Source: Leidyana gryllorum EB-2025a
Lineage: Eukaryota; Apicomplexa
Reading direction: 5' to 3'
DNA: 22,180 nucleotides
Assembly: GCA_048772705.1 (NCBI GenBank)
Contig: JBLWGC010000037.1
Span: forward strand, 1 to 22,180
The notes under the pieces were generated by a model. It saw only the letters and a list, made by a program, of their open reading frames with translations. It searched no databases and had not been told where the DNA came from. The translations under genes were made by a program, and so were the position numbers. Below are positions 1 through 7,737 of the stretch, piece after piece. The number at the start of each line of letters is the position of its first letter. The first letter of the stretch is position 1.

Positions 1-283
1 TGTCAGCCGGGTCGGCTGCAGGCCCGTGGCCGGCGGCAGGAGGCTTAATGGCGGTGCGTTTCGATGGCATTGTTCTCTGTTCGTGTCCGTGTGTGTTCTG
101 TCTACTGTCTTCATGCAACACATGGAAAAGGTGGGCCTAAGGCCTGACAAACATCAACGTCTGTCCTTCTGCGAGTGGCGTAGGAGCCTACCGCCGATGG
201 CATGGGAAGCATCGCAGGGTAATAGGGGATTTTGTTCTAGTAATGGTATTCTGCGTGCTCCCTCGTCCCCTACATCTCTAACA
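1..283 (-). repeat. LTR of element A (3' LTR)
   Basis: On the plus strand it starts TGTCAG and ends CTAACA, giving near-inverted TG...CA termini. It matches 4835-5117 base for base as far as I can read. The 3' end of the pol ORF runs about 130 bp into it. Confidence 0.95.
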
Positions 284-3200
284 TCCCTCCCCTCCCTGGA
301 ATCGTACGGGTTTTGAGGATTTTGGACGTTGTATTGGCTCCTGAACTCACTTATCAGGTCTTGGCCTTCTGCTTCTAGTACGTTGTTGGCGGGTTCCCAG
401 GTGAGATCGTCGTAGTCCTTCCATTTGACAAGGTACTTCAGCCCGTCATTGGTGAGTTCCTCCCCTACGATACGTTCCATGATATAAAGGGGCTCGGGTT
501 GGGCGGTTTCTTCGTTGCTGAGGTCCGTCGGGGCCACGTATGGTTCCAGTCGGGAAACGTGGAACTTCGGGTGGATTCTCCATCGTGACGGGAGGGCTAG
601 TTCGTAGGTATCGTTGGGCAGTACTCTTTGAATGCGGAAGGGTCCACAGTATGGGTTGGCCAGCTTGTGTTGGGGGGCGTGCGTGAGGTGTTTAGTCTTC
701 AGTAACACCGACTCTCCCTCTTCGAAGGTTCGGGCGAGTCTCCTTTTGTCTGCTTGGTGCCTCATCTGTGCTTCAGCCTGCCTTAGGCGGTCCCGAGCCT
801 CTTGGAGGCGTTGGAGATAAATTGAGGCGAAGGGGTGGGCAGCGGAGTGGAATCGATGTGTCCAGTTGATCCCGGGCAAGTTCATTGGGCGACCAACGTC
901 CAACTCAAACGGCGTGCTATTGGTGGCGGTAGAGAGGGACGAGTTGAACGCAATTTCCACCGTGGGGAGTAGGTGTACCCAGTCGGAGTGCAATCCGTTC
1001 AGCGTCAGGCGCAGGATCTGCAAGACACTTTGATTGGCCCTTTCGACCAATCCATTAGTTTGGGGGTGATGAGATGAGCTGTAAGCGAGATTAGTACCTA
1101 GTAGCGCGAAGAGGTGGGTCCACAGTTCGGCGAGAAACCCAGAGTCACGATCTGTGATAATCTTCTGAGGTAGTCCATGTACACGGACAATGAGGTCGAG
1201 GAATAGTGTCGCGGCATCCCTGGAGGTGAGAGTTTTGTGGCAGGGGGCTAGGCGTAGCCTGCGACTCAGCCTGTCAATGACGACCATCACGTAGTCATAC
1301 CCGTGAGATTGGTCGGTTGGCAGTTCTAAGAAGTCTAAATTGACTTCCTGCCATGGGTGAAGAGGGCTGCCTAACGGATTTAGGAGACCTGCGGCGCGGT
1401 GCCGGCGATGTTTCCCTAATTGGCACGTTCGACACGCCTTGCAGTAGGCGATGACATCGTTATTTAGCCCTGGCCACACAAAGACGGCTCTTAACCGCGC
1501 GATCGTCTTGTCGGCGCCGAAGTGGCCGGCGATCGGTGTGGCGTGGTTGTCACTGATGAGGGTGCCTATGAGTTCACGGTCATTAGGGATTTCGATACAC
1601 CCCTGTTCGGTGATGGGAAGTTCCTCGACCCATTTGATCGTACCACAGGCTCCAGCCAATTCTCGGCGTGGTGCCCAACTCGTTGGGATGCGTTGGTGGA
1701 TCGCGGTGCGCGGGAGAAAACTGTTAGTGGGTTCACAAATTTCTTTGAGAGAGTTCTCCGTCGGTGATGACGAGGGCTCTTGGCCCGAAGCGGGTGGCGG
1801 CGGAATAGTAATTGGGAACACCGCGGGCGTTCCCTCGTGGGTGGAATCGGTGAGCTGCGAATGTGACGTGTCACGGGATTTTAGGTTATTCGGCGACGGA
1901 TCTCTCGGGGCGGCGGGTCGTGGGCGAATCGGCGGTAGCGGTCGGCTTAAGAGGTCGGCGATGATATTCTGTGTTCCAGGAACGTACAGGATCGACAGAT
2001 GGTATTCGGACAATGTAATCAACCACCTGGCCTGTCGGTCAGTGAGGTGCGGTTGCCTCAATAGGTGAGTCAGCGGACGGTGGTCGGTATGGATCACTGT
2101 GTGCCGCCCTATTAGCAGATGACGCCAATAGCGGACAGCGTATACGATTGCGAGTAATTCGCGTTCGTGAGTACTGTAGCGGCGTTCAGTATCAGTCAGG
2201 GCATGTGAGTAAAAGTCGACTGGGACTCGAGTCGCATCGTAATGGCATTCCAAGGCGGCGCCCACGGCGCGGAGGCTTGCGTCCGTGTATAGGTGTAGCT
2301 CAGGTACGTTCATAGGGACAAATCCGAGTGTCGAGGCAGCCGCGAGGGCCTTCTTGAGTGATTGCCAGGCATCGAGCAAGGCCGGGGACGGCGCGATGGC
2401 GTCCTTGGGGCGTTTGAGGCCCTTCATACTATCATACAAGGGAATGGCAATGTTGGCGAATCCAGGTATAAAACGGCGGTAGTAATTCATAAGCCCTAAT
2501 CCGCTTTGCATTTCGTTGAGCCGCGACGGCAGGGTCAGAGCCATGATCATCTCCATCTTCTCGACTTGTGGTCGCACCCCGTCAGCGGATATGATATGTC
2601 CCAAGTATGATACTTCCTTCTGGAAGAACTTGGATTTTCGACGATGGATTATGAGGCGGTGGTGATGCAGTCGGCGGAAGACCTCCGCGAGGTGTTGCCT
2701 GTGCTCTTCTCGATTTCTGCTGAAGACGAGCACATCGTCAAGATAAATGAAGGTAAACTCTCCGATGGTATCGCGGAATACATCGTTCATGAGGGCCATA
2801 AATGTGGCGGGTGCATTGCACAGCCCATTAGGCATACTCACCCATTCGAAGAGCCCCCAGGGGGTGGCGAAAGCTGTGAGTGACCGACTTTCCGGGGCCA
2901 CTTGAACTTGATGGAACCCACTCTTCAAGTCGAGGGTGCTGAAGACTGCGGCGCCTGCGAGAACCATTAAAGCGTCCTGCAAATTGGGCATTGGATAAGG
3001 GGTCTTTGCAGTGCGGAGGTTCAAACGTCGGAAATCACATACAAGTCGGGGCGTGCTCGTGTCTTTCTTCGGGACGAAGAGACACGGGGACGCCCAGTTT
3101 GACGTGGAGTGGGTGATCTTCCCGGATTCGAGTAGTTTAACGAGCTGTGTGCGCATTTCGGTAACATACTGTTGGGGGATTCGGTAAGGGGGTCTTGCAT

Positions 3201-3795
3201 AGGCTGGAAGTGTTGGATCGATAAGGACAATGCGGTGGTCGATGCCGGGTCTGGAGGTGGGCGCCGGCGGGTCATCATTAAATACCGCAGGATACAAGTC
3301 ACACAACCATTGGGCGCTGGCCGGGAGCGGCGTTGTCTGCGGGGGTTCGTTTGGCGGGGCTTTGGTGTGAGATTGAGGCTCGAAGTCGGAGGGGTTGGCC
3401 ATTTTGATTGGGAAGGCGTAACATCGATCCGCGGCGTTGAGAACGCACAAACGCCCAGTCGTGTTGGGTGCAATGTGGAGCCCTAGGGAAGCAATCTCGG
3501 GGGTTGCCAAGATGAGATCGTATAGGTTGTTGTTGATGACCACAGCGCTAATGATGGTGTCACGCTCCAGAGGGCGGTGAAGAACGAGGGTAGTAACTCC
3601 AAGAGGCTTGGTCCGCCCGCCTATTCCGTTGAGTACAATCGAGGACTCCGAAACTGGGAGGCCCAACGGTCGGGCCACATTTGCTGAGACACAAGAGATG
3701 TCCGCCCCGGTGTCGATCAATACACTGATGGGTACCCGCTTTTCTCGGTGAAGGGCGTGACTTGCGCTCCATTGGACGGTAAGGGCCCGGCTCAC
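154..3795 (-). CDS. pol: Element A Pol polyprotein (PR-RT-RH-IN-chromodomain)
   Basis: The 1213-codon open frame makes the enzymes for reverse transcription and integration. Protease has DTGAD at residues 28-32. RT spans about 200-400, with LDLKSG at 288 and catalytic YLDD at 351-354. RNase H has D505, E545 and D571. Integrase has an HHCC finger (H751, H758, C788, C791) and a D821-D882-E918 triad with exactly 35 residues between the last two. A GPF module lies at 1051-1053 and a chromodomain at about 1102-1155. The first codon shown is GTG. The frame is open upstream of it and is -1 to gag, so entry is most likely by frameshifting at 3822-3828 and not by independent initiation. The C-terminal ~43 residues are encoded in the PPT and 3' LTR. 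RT carries MPNGL where most Ty3 elements have MPFGL. Confidence 0.95.
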   Translation of the reverse strand: MSRALTVQWSASHALHREKRVPISVLIDTGADISCVSANVARPLGLPVSESSIVLNGIGGRTKPLGVTTLVLHRPLERDTIISAVVINNNLYDLILATPEIASLGLHIAPNTTGRLCVLNAADRCYAFPIKMANPSDFEPQSHTKAPPNEPPQTTPLPASAQWLCDLYPAVFNDDPPAPTSRPGIDHRIVLIDPTLPAYARPPYRIPQQYVTEMRTQLVKLLESGKITHSTSNWASPCLFVPKKDTSTPRLVCDFRRLNLRTAKTPYPMPNLQDALMVLAGAAVFSTLDLKSGFHQVQVAPESRSLTAFATPWGLFEWVSMPNGLCNAPATFMALMNDVFRDTIGEFTFIYLDDVLVFSRNREEHRQHLAEVFRRLHHHRLIIHRRKSKFFQKEVSYLGHIISADGVRPQVEKMEMIMALTLPSRLNEMQSGLGLMNYYRRFIPGFANIAIPLYDSMKGLKRPKDAIAPSPALLDAWQSLKKALAAASTLGFVPMNVPELHLYTDASLRAVGAALECHYDATRVPVDFYSHALTDTERRYSTHERELLAIVYAVRYWRHLLIGRHTVIHTDHRPLTHLLRQPHLTDRQARWLITLSEYHLSILYVPGTQNIIADLLSRPLPPIRPRPAAPRDPSPNNLKSRDTSHSQLTDSTHEGTPAVFPITIPPPPASGQEPSSSPTENSLKEICEPTNSFLPRTAIHQRIPTSWAPRRELAGACGTIKWVEELPITEQGCIEIPNDRELIGTLISDNHATPIAGHFGADKTIARLRAVFVWPGLNNDVIAYCKACRTCQLGKHRRHRAAGLLNPLGSPLHPWQEVNLDFLELPTDQSHGYDYVMVVIDRLSRRLRLAPCHKTLTSRDAATLFLDLIVRVHGLPQKIITDRDSGFLAELWTHLFALLGTNLAYSSSHHPQTNGLVERANQSVLQILRLTLNGLHSDWVHLLPTVEIAFNSSLSTATNSTPFELDVGRPMNLPGINWTHRFHSAAHPFASIYLQRLQEARDRLRQAEAQMRHQADKRRLARTFEEGESVLLKTKHLTHAPQHKLANPYCGPFRIQRVLPNDTYELALPSRWRIHPKFHVSRLEPYVAPTDLSNEETAQPEPLYIMERIVGEELTNDGLKYLVKWKDYDDLTWEPANNVLEAEGQDLISEFRSQYNVQNPQNPYDSREGRDVRDVGDEGARRIPLLEQNPLLPCDASHAIGGRLLRHSQKDRR
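284..297 (-). other. Polypurine tract of element A
   Basis: The minus strand reads AGGGAGGGGAGGGA immediately before the 3' LTR. This is the expected plus-strand priming site for reverse transcription. It is also translated as part of the pol frame. Confidence 0.85.
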
Positions 3796-3828
3796 GACGC
3801 GGCGGTGGCCGGGCGTAACGGAAAATCC
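3785..3828 (-). promoter_or_regulatory. Putative -1 frameshift signal, element A
   Basis: The minus strand has heptamer GGATTTT (3828-3822), phased G GAT TTT in the gag frame. A 7-nt spacer (CCGTTAC) follows, then a perfect 7-bp stem GCCCGGC/GCCGGGC (3814-3808 with 3791-3785). The gag stop (3794-3792) lies in the loop. Pol is in the -1 frame. The same heptamer and phase recur at the gag ends of elements B and C. GGAUUUU is an established slippery heptamer (red clover necrotic mosaic virus); its use here is inferred. Confidence 0.75.
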
Positions 3829-4904
3829 TGCGGGTCGGAGTCAGGGATTACTGGAAGTACCCTCCTGACCTTCTCCTGAGGTCCTCGCTGGCTAGGTCCT
3901 GGTCGCTTTCTGTCGTCGCGAGGCATTGGGCACGCCATCGAACGATGTTGTTGGCTCCCACAATTGAAGCATCGCTGCTCGGCGACACACTGGGTATGGG
4001 AATACGGGCAACGGGAGCCCACCGTCGTTCCGGTAGGTATTGAACGGTAAGCAAACACGGCTGGGGGAGGTTGGCAGCTCAAGTGGTGATCTTCCCACTC
4101 GAGAGCTCTGCGGCAGACCTCCTCAAAGGAGGCGCTTAGGTTGGCCGCGACGAACGTGGAGTCCTGTACGGGTAAGCCTCTGAAGAACATCTTGACCAAG
4201 ATGTCGTCTCCAACGGAGGGGGGAAGCAGGCGCCGAAGCCGTCTGCTTTCATCGACATAGTCCGTCATACTCCCTTTCTTCTGTAAGTCAACGAGTTGAG
4301 AGAAGGGGTCGTCGGCGTTGGTTTTCGGAGCAAACTCAGCAAGGAATTGGGTTCGGAAGGTCGACCATTCCAAGAAGGGTATGTCTGGGTGGCTCAATAG
4401 CCATTGGGCGGCTGATCCACGGAAGTGAGAGCAAGCCCACTGTGCCCTCTGCGCGTCAGGCGTTCGGCGGGGAATGAAGCGAGCCTCCACTGTGTCTAGC
4501 CAGGCTCGGGCAGTGGATCGGTTCGCTCCAGAGAAGTCCTCGATTCCCTTAAGGGGGTCCGGGGCGTGTGGTGCTTCTGGCGTTGGTGTCGGTCTCAGTG
4601 GAAGAGTGGTTTGCGAGTTTGGCGGTGCCACCGTCGTTAGGGCCGTCAATGGTGCTGCTACCGCGCAGACCAAGGTCTGTAGGTCCGCTAGCGCCTTGGT
4701 GACCGCGGTGAGCTGCTGTCGAGTGTCCAAGTCGGTAGCTATCGTCTCCACTGACCCCATCCCTGTGCTGTCTGGGGGTGCGTCGTTGGAATTGGAGGTA
4801 CCACCTCTCAGTTCCAACGACGCACTGCTACCAATGTCAGCCGGGTCGGCTGCAGGCCCGTGGCCGGCGGCAGGAGGCTTAATGGCGGTGCGTTTCGATG
4901 GCAT
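3792..4904 (-). CDS. gag: Element A Gag
   Basis: Gag is the structural protein that assembles the cytoplasmic virus-like particle and packages element RNA. The frame is open from 4955 (GTG codon), but the first ATG is at 4904, inside the 5' LTR, giving about 370 residues. It reads through the primer-binding site as IGSSA. A capsid-like region contains AWLDTVEARF and AAQWLL, features common to Ty3-type Gag. Near the C-terminus a CCHC knuckle (C-x2-C-x4-H-x4-C, C329-C342 of the 387-codon frame) is preceded by C-x3-H-x2-C at 316-323. The same extended array, with identical spacing, occurs in element C. Gag ends just before pol takes over in the -1 frame. Confidence 0.9.
   Translation of the reverse strand: MPSKRTAIKPPAAGHGPAADPADIGSSASLELRGGTSNSNDAPPDSTGMGSVETIATDLDTRQQLTAVTKALADLQTLVCAVAAPLTALTTVAPPNSQTTLPLRPTPTPEAPHAPDPLKGIEDFSGANRSTARAWLDTVEARFIPRRTPDAQRAQWACSHFRGSAAQWLLSHPDIPFLEWSTFRTQFLAEFAPKTNADDPFSQLVDLQKKGSMTDYVDESRRLRRLLPPSVGDDILVKMFFRGLPVQDSTFVAANLSASFEEVCRRALEWEDHHLSCQPPPAVFAYRSIPTGTTVGSRCPYSHTQCVAEQRCFNCGSQQHRSMACPMPRDDRKRPGPSQRGPQEKVRRVLPVIPDSDPQDFPLRPATAAS
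4821..4833 (-). other. Primer-binding site, element A
   Basis: The minus strand reads TGGTAGCAGTGCG, one base inside the 5' LTR. It is complementary to a tRNA ending CGCACTGCTACCA, most like an initiator tRNA-Met 3' end. Element C has the same 13 bases. Confidence 0.88.
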
Positions 4905-5117
4905 TGTTCTCTGTTCGTGTCCGTGTGTGTTCTGTCTACTGTCTTCATGCAACACATGGAAAAGGTGGGCCTAAGGCCTGACAAACATCAACGTCTGTCC
5001 TTCTGCGAGTGGCGTAGGAGCCTACCGCCGATGGCATGGGAAGCATCGCAGGGTAATAGGGGATTTTGTTCTAGTAATGGTATTCTGCGTGCTCCCTCGT
5101 CCCCTACATCTCTAACA
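4835..5117 (-). repeat. LTR of element A (5' LTR)
   Basis: This is the second copy of the 283-bp LTR, identical by eye to 1-283. In element orientation it starts TGTTAG and ends CTGACA. It contains the gag ATG (4904). Confidence 0.95.
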
Positions 5118-5828
5118 ATGACTCATCTCTCTGCCACTGAGATGGCATATAACAGCTCACTGCAGGCTTCGACGAACTCAACCCCCCTGGAATTGGATAC
5201 GGGCCGCATCACCTTGATTCCATCAAACCTACACGACATAGCAGGCCAACGCTCCACCAGCAGCAAACTTTACCTTCAGAGGATACAGGAGGCTCGCGAT
5301 CGACTCTCAGCGGCCCAAGCTGCGCAAAAGAACCAAGCTGACAAGTGGAGAGTGCAGCAGTCGTTCGAAGTAGGACAACAAGTGCTCCTATCAACCAAGC
5401 AGTTGGCCCACGTGCCACGCCATAAACTCACCAACCCATTCGCAGGTCCATTCACCATCATAGCACGAGGTCAACATGATACGTACACCCTCGACCTACC
5501 GGACTCCTGGGGGCTACTACCCAAGTTTCACGTATCCCGACTTGAGCCTTTTCGCTCAGAGCAACGAATTATAACAATTACAGATGACGAAAACGAACCG
5601 AAGTCGGACGACGGGATATACATAATGGAGAAGGTGGTAGGTTGGCGCGAACAAGAGGGACAGCTACAGTACCTCATCCAATGGGTGGGATACCCTGACA
5701 AAACGTGGGAAAGCGCAGAGACGGTTCTTGAAGCCGAGGGACAAGACCTTATACAAGAATTCACGAGAGAGTGGAACAAAAGGAACCCACGAAACCCGTT
5801 TACAACGGAGGGGGTGGGAGGAGTGTAA
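5118..5828 (+). pseudogene. Element D pol tail (integrase C-terminus, GPF, chromodomain)
   Basis: The open frame encodes the end of a chromovirus Pol: the region after the integrase catalytic Glu (TEMAYNSS..., TPLELDTGR), a GPF module at about 5446-5454, and a chromodomain at about 5615-5770 ending in DLIQEF. The closest relative in the window is element C, which shares STNxTPLELDTGRITL and the NPRNPF tail. The stop TAA lies in the first bases of D's LTR (TGTAAG), as in C. Everything upstream was separated by the insertion of element A. The open frame that appears to run from A's LTR into this region is a junction artefact. Confidence 0.9.
5807..5823 (+). other. Polypurine tract of element D
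   Basis: A 17-nt purine-rich run broken by a single T lies directly before the LTR start TGTAAG at 5824. It overlaps the last pol codons. Confidence 0.8.
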
Positions 5829-6036
5829 GCCCCACTTACACGGGAGTGTCTCCGGCTCCACACGTGCCGGCCGGCCAGCCCGGAGACGGAGACACGCAAT
5901 ATACACACACGTTTTTGAGTGAACATTTTGAGTGAACGACAACTTACTGAAACTAATAACACGACTACAATGCACCTAAGATCAAAGAAACAGCGACTCA
6001 GCCCCGATAGCAGAACGGGGGACGATGCCCGTTACA
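5824..6036 (+). repeat. 3' LTR of element D
   Basis: It begins TGTAAG after the PPT and is best ended at GTTACA (6036), giving 213 bp. The end is inferred from homology with element C's LTR: both carry an ATG (here 5970) opening a peptide M-x-LRS... that ends in a Tyr codon at the LTR edge (MDLRSG in C, MHLRSK here). It contains GTGTCTCCGG (5846) and the complementary GGAGACAC (5888), a GC-rich inverted repeat also seen in C. It abuts the partial LTR of element B. Confidence 0.7.
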
Positions 6037-6197
6037 CACGTGTCTCCACGGAGACACCGGCATTAACAGACACGCACGCACTAGATCTAATGACCATGAC
6101 CACACGTTCCAAGAAAGGATCGGTGATCCCTAAGAAGCTTACCCTGAAGGCCAGGGGCAATGCCCGCACTGACCCAGACCCTGAGCCCGAGACTTAC
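6034..6197 (+). repeat. Partial 5' LTR of element B
   Basis: It matches the right ~160 bp of the 3' LTR (15260 onward) and stops at the PBS. The left ~80 bp of the LTR is replaced by element D's LTR. It contains the palindrome GTGTCTCC-AC-GGAGACAC (6040-6057) and the gag ATG (6160). Confidence 0.85.
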
Positions 6198-7011
6198 TGG
6201 TAGCAGTGATTTTATAGAAACTGACCTCTACCACCCCAGATCATCCGAAGCACAGGTGCCGGCCACCTTAGGCCAGCACATCAAGCTGGTGACGCAGGTC
6301 ACCGGCACCTACACCGGAAACCAGGATGCGCGCACGCATCTGGACAACCTTGAAGCGACATTCGACACTCTAGCAATCCCGCCGGACCTGCGAACTCGCA
6401 TAGCGTGCGGATCGCTGAAGGACTCAGCGGCACGCTGGCTCAACGCCGTCAGCGTGACCGTACCAATCCGTGATCTGCCATGGACAGCTTTTCGCGAGCG
6501 TTTCCAGAAGGAATTCGGCACCGGAGCTAAGACAGATATGGAGGAACTCCTAGACCTCCGAGCGAACCCTAGGGACCTGGTCAGCTTTGTGCGCCGGTTT
6601 CGGGAGCTGCGGAGAGGCTTGTTCTACCTGCCGGACGAGCAATTCACACAGCTCATCCACAAGGCCCTTCCTGCTCACGTGCGAGATATGCTTCTGAGTC
6701 GGAACGCCCGATCGACGGAGGAGGCCCTAGACTTCGTAGCCGAAGTTGGGAAAGCCCACGAGAGAGGCAGTTCAGACCAGCAAAGAGTCCTGGTCGCCCG
6801 CAGCAAGGGGGTAGGGCATAACAACCCGCACACCCGGGAACATTGCCAGAAACACGGGCTCTGCTATACGTGCGGCGGCAACGACCACCTGGCCCCCTTG
6901 TGCCCGAAGCGCGGACAGCGACAGGGGAAAGGACAAAGTCAGCGGCGGGCCTTTGTGGCCACGGTGGGCGAGGACAGCGAATCACCCGAGGACGGGAATC
7001 AGGATTTTTGA
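6160..7011 (+). CDS. gag: Element B Gag
   Basis: The 283-residue Gag starts at an ATG inside the 5' LTR and reads through the PBS as TGSSD. The capsid-like region includes YTGNQDARTHLDNLEATF and AARWLNAV. The nucleocapsid has one CCHC knuckle (C235-x2-C238-x4-H243-x4-C248) followed by a basic tail. It lacks the extra Cys-His triad found in A and C. It ends at a TGA directly after the heptamer GGATTTT, where a -1 shift would pass ribosomes into the protease frame. An upstream LTR-encoded frame (MTTRSKKG...) runs in a different phase and stops at the PBS. Confidence 0.85.
   Translation: MPALTQTLSPRLTGSSDFIETDLYHPRSSEAQVPATLGQHIKLVTQVTGTYTGNQDARTHLDNLEATFDTLAIPPDLRTRIACGSLKDSAARWLNAVSVTVPIRDLPWTAFRERFQKEFGTGAKTDMEELLDLRANPRDLVSFVRRFRELRRGLFYLPDEQFTQLIHKALPAHVRDMLLSRNARSTEEALDFVAEVGKAHERGSSDQQRVLVARSKGVGHNNPHTREHCQKHGLCYTCGGNDHLAPLCPKRGQRQGKGQSQRRAFVATVGEDSESPEDGNQDF
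6198..6209 (+). other. Primer-binding site, element B
   Basis: TGGTAGCAGTGA directly follows the LTR. It shares the first eleven bases with the PBS of A and C, implying the same tRNA primer. Confidence 0.85.
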
Positions 7012-7051
7012 TAACGCCCCCAAGGAACGGCGGCGCCGTTGCTTGTGGGGC
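7002..7051 (+). promoter_or_regulatory. Putative -1 frameshift signal, element B
   Basis: GGATTTT (7002-7008) is phased G GAT TTT in gag, with the gag TGA immediately after. A 7-nt spacer (TGATAAC) follows, then a long stem: GCCCC/GGGGC (7016-7020 with 7047-7051), CAAG/CTTG (7021-7024 with 7042-7045), and AACGGC/GCCGTT (7026-7031 with 7035-7040). That is about 15 pairs with two small interruptions. The protease motif lies in the -1 frame downstream. Function is inferred. Confidence 0.78.
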
Positions 7052-7569
7052 CCAACCGCTTGTATTTTCTATGAGCTCTCGGAGCCGAGCAGCGGTCACC
7101 TAGACAGTCTGCGGACCCAAGTTCGACACGCGGGCGTTGTGCCTGGTGGACACCGGCGCCGACGTGAATTTGATATCCGCGGATAGTCACGCTACTGGGC
7201 CTTCCAGTGTCACACGAAGCCAAGATCAAGATGGCAGGAATTGGTGGAGAACAGTGGACTCAAGGGGAGACCTCCGCAGGCATACGAATGCAAACCGGAA
7301 AGACCTTCACTCTCCAGTTTCACATCGCAGACATCGACACTTACGATGTGATATTGGGAACAGGAGCAATCGTGCAGCTCAAATTGGCCATAGGGTCGAA
7401 CCGACAACGTGAATTAACCGTTCTCGAGCAAGTGTCTCTCCAAGATGCGAGCACAAGCGACAGAGAGCACCAAATCTACACTGCGACAGCTCTGACGCTG
7501 GACATACCCGAAACGGAACAGTGGATACTGCACGAGTATGGCTCACTCTTCAGGGAAACCAAGGCATAC
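7012..7569 (+). pseudogene. Element B protease region and Pol linker
   Basis: This region contains the retroviral-type aspartic protease signature LVDTGADVNLIS (Asp near 7149). Downstream is protease-fold sequence (IDTYDVILGTGAIVQL), followed by the spacer that normally leads to RT (WILHEYGSLF). The region is not one continuous frame; it has about two breaks. It is cut off by element C at 7570, and the Pol homology resumes after 12370. Confidence 0.8.
7565..7569. repeat. Target-site duplication of element C (left)
   Basis: CATAC, repeated exactly at 12366-12370 on the other side of element C. Five bp is the usual Ty3/gypsy duplication length. Confidence 0.93.
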
Positions 7570-7737
7570 TGTAGTCTGCGTCTAGGCTACCTGCTCGGTT
7601 CTGTCGCAATGCTCGACCGCTTCGTAGATCCATTCGTGTGTACAATCTTAGTTGTGTTCTTAGTTCGTGTGTGCGTCCAAAAACCGTGTCTGTGTCTCCG
7701 TGCCGGTCTTGCCGGCCGGCCCGGAGACACGCTTACA
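7570..7737 (-). repeat. LTR of element C (3' LTR)
   Basis: In element orientation it starts TGTAAG and ends CTACA. It reads as identical to 12198-12365. It carries an inverted repeat GTGTCTCCG/CGGAGACAC (7692-7700 with 7722-7730) enclosing a GC-rich core. The pol stop codon lies in its first bases. Confidence 0.96.

Larger units (their letters stand above)
1..5117 (-). mobile_element. Element A: chromovirus (Ty3/gypsy), looks whole
   Basis: In element orientation the order is 5' LTR (4835-5117), PBS, gag, pol (protease, RT, RNase H, integrase, chromodomain), PPT, 3' LTR (1-283). The two 283-bp LTRs read as identical and both main ORFs are open, so the insertion is very young. It lies inside the integrase region of element D, whose pol resumes at 5118. 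A 5-bp target duplication would be ATGAC at 5118-5122, but its partner lies left of the window because the LTR begins at base 1. Family assignment is from domain order and the chromodomain; the lineage name is not known. Confidence 0.95.

Noticed and set aside
1451-2068. A 205-codon plus-strand open frame opposite element A pol
   Set aside because: It lies wholly antisense to a well-supported pol frame, has no recognisable domain, and similar shadows occur opposite other pol genes here.
4860-5828. A 322-codon frame apparently starting in element A's LTR and ending in a chromodomain
   Set aside because: The first part is LTR of A and the rest is element D; the frames are merely in phase at the insertion junction.
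6034-7569. CRISPR-like array or prokaryotic origin
   Set aside because: There are no regularly spaced identical repeats with unique spacers, and everything coding is eukaryotic LTR-retrotransposon sequence.
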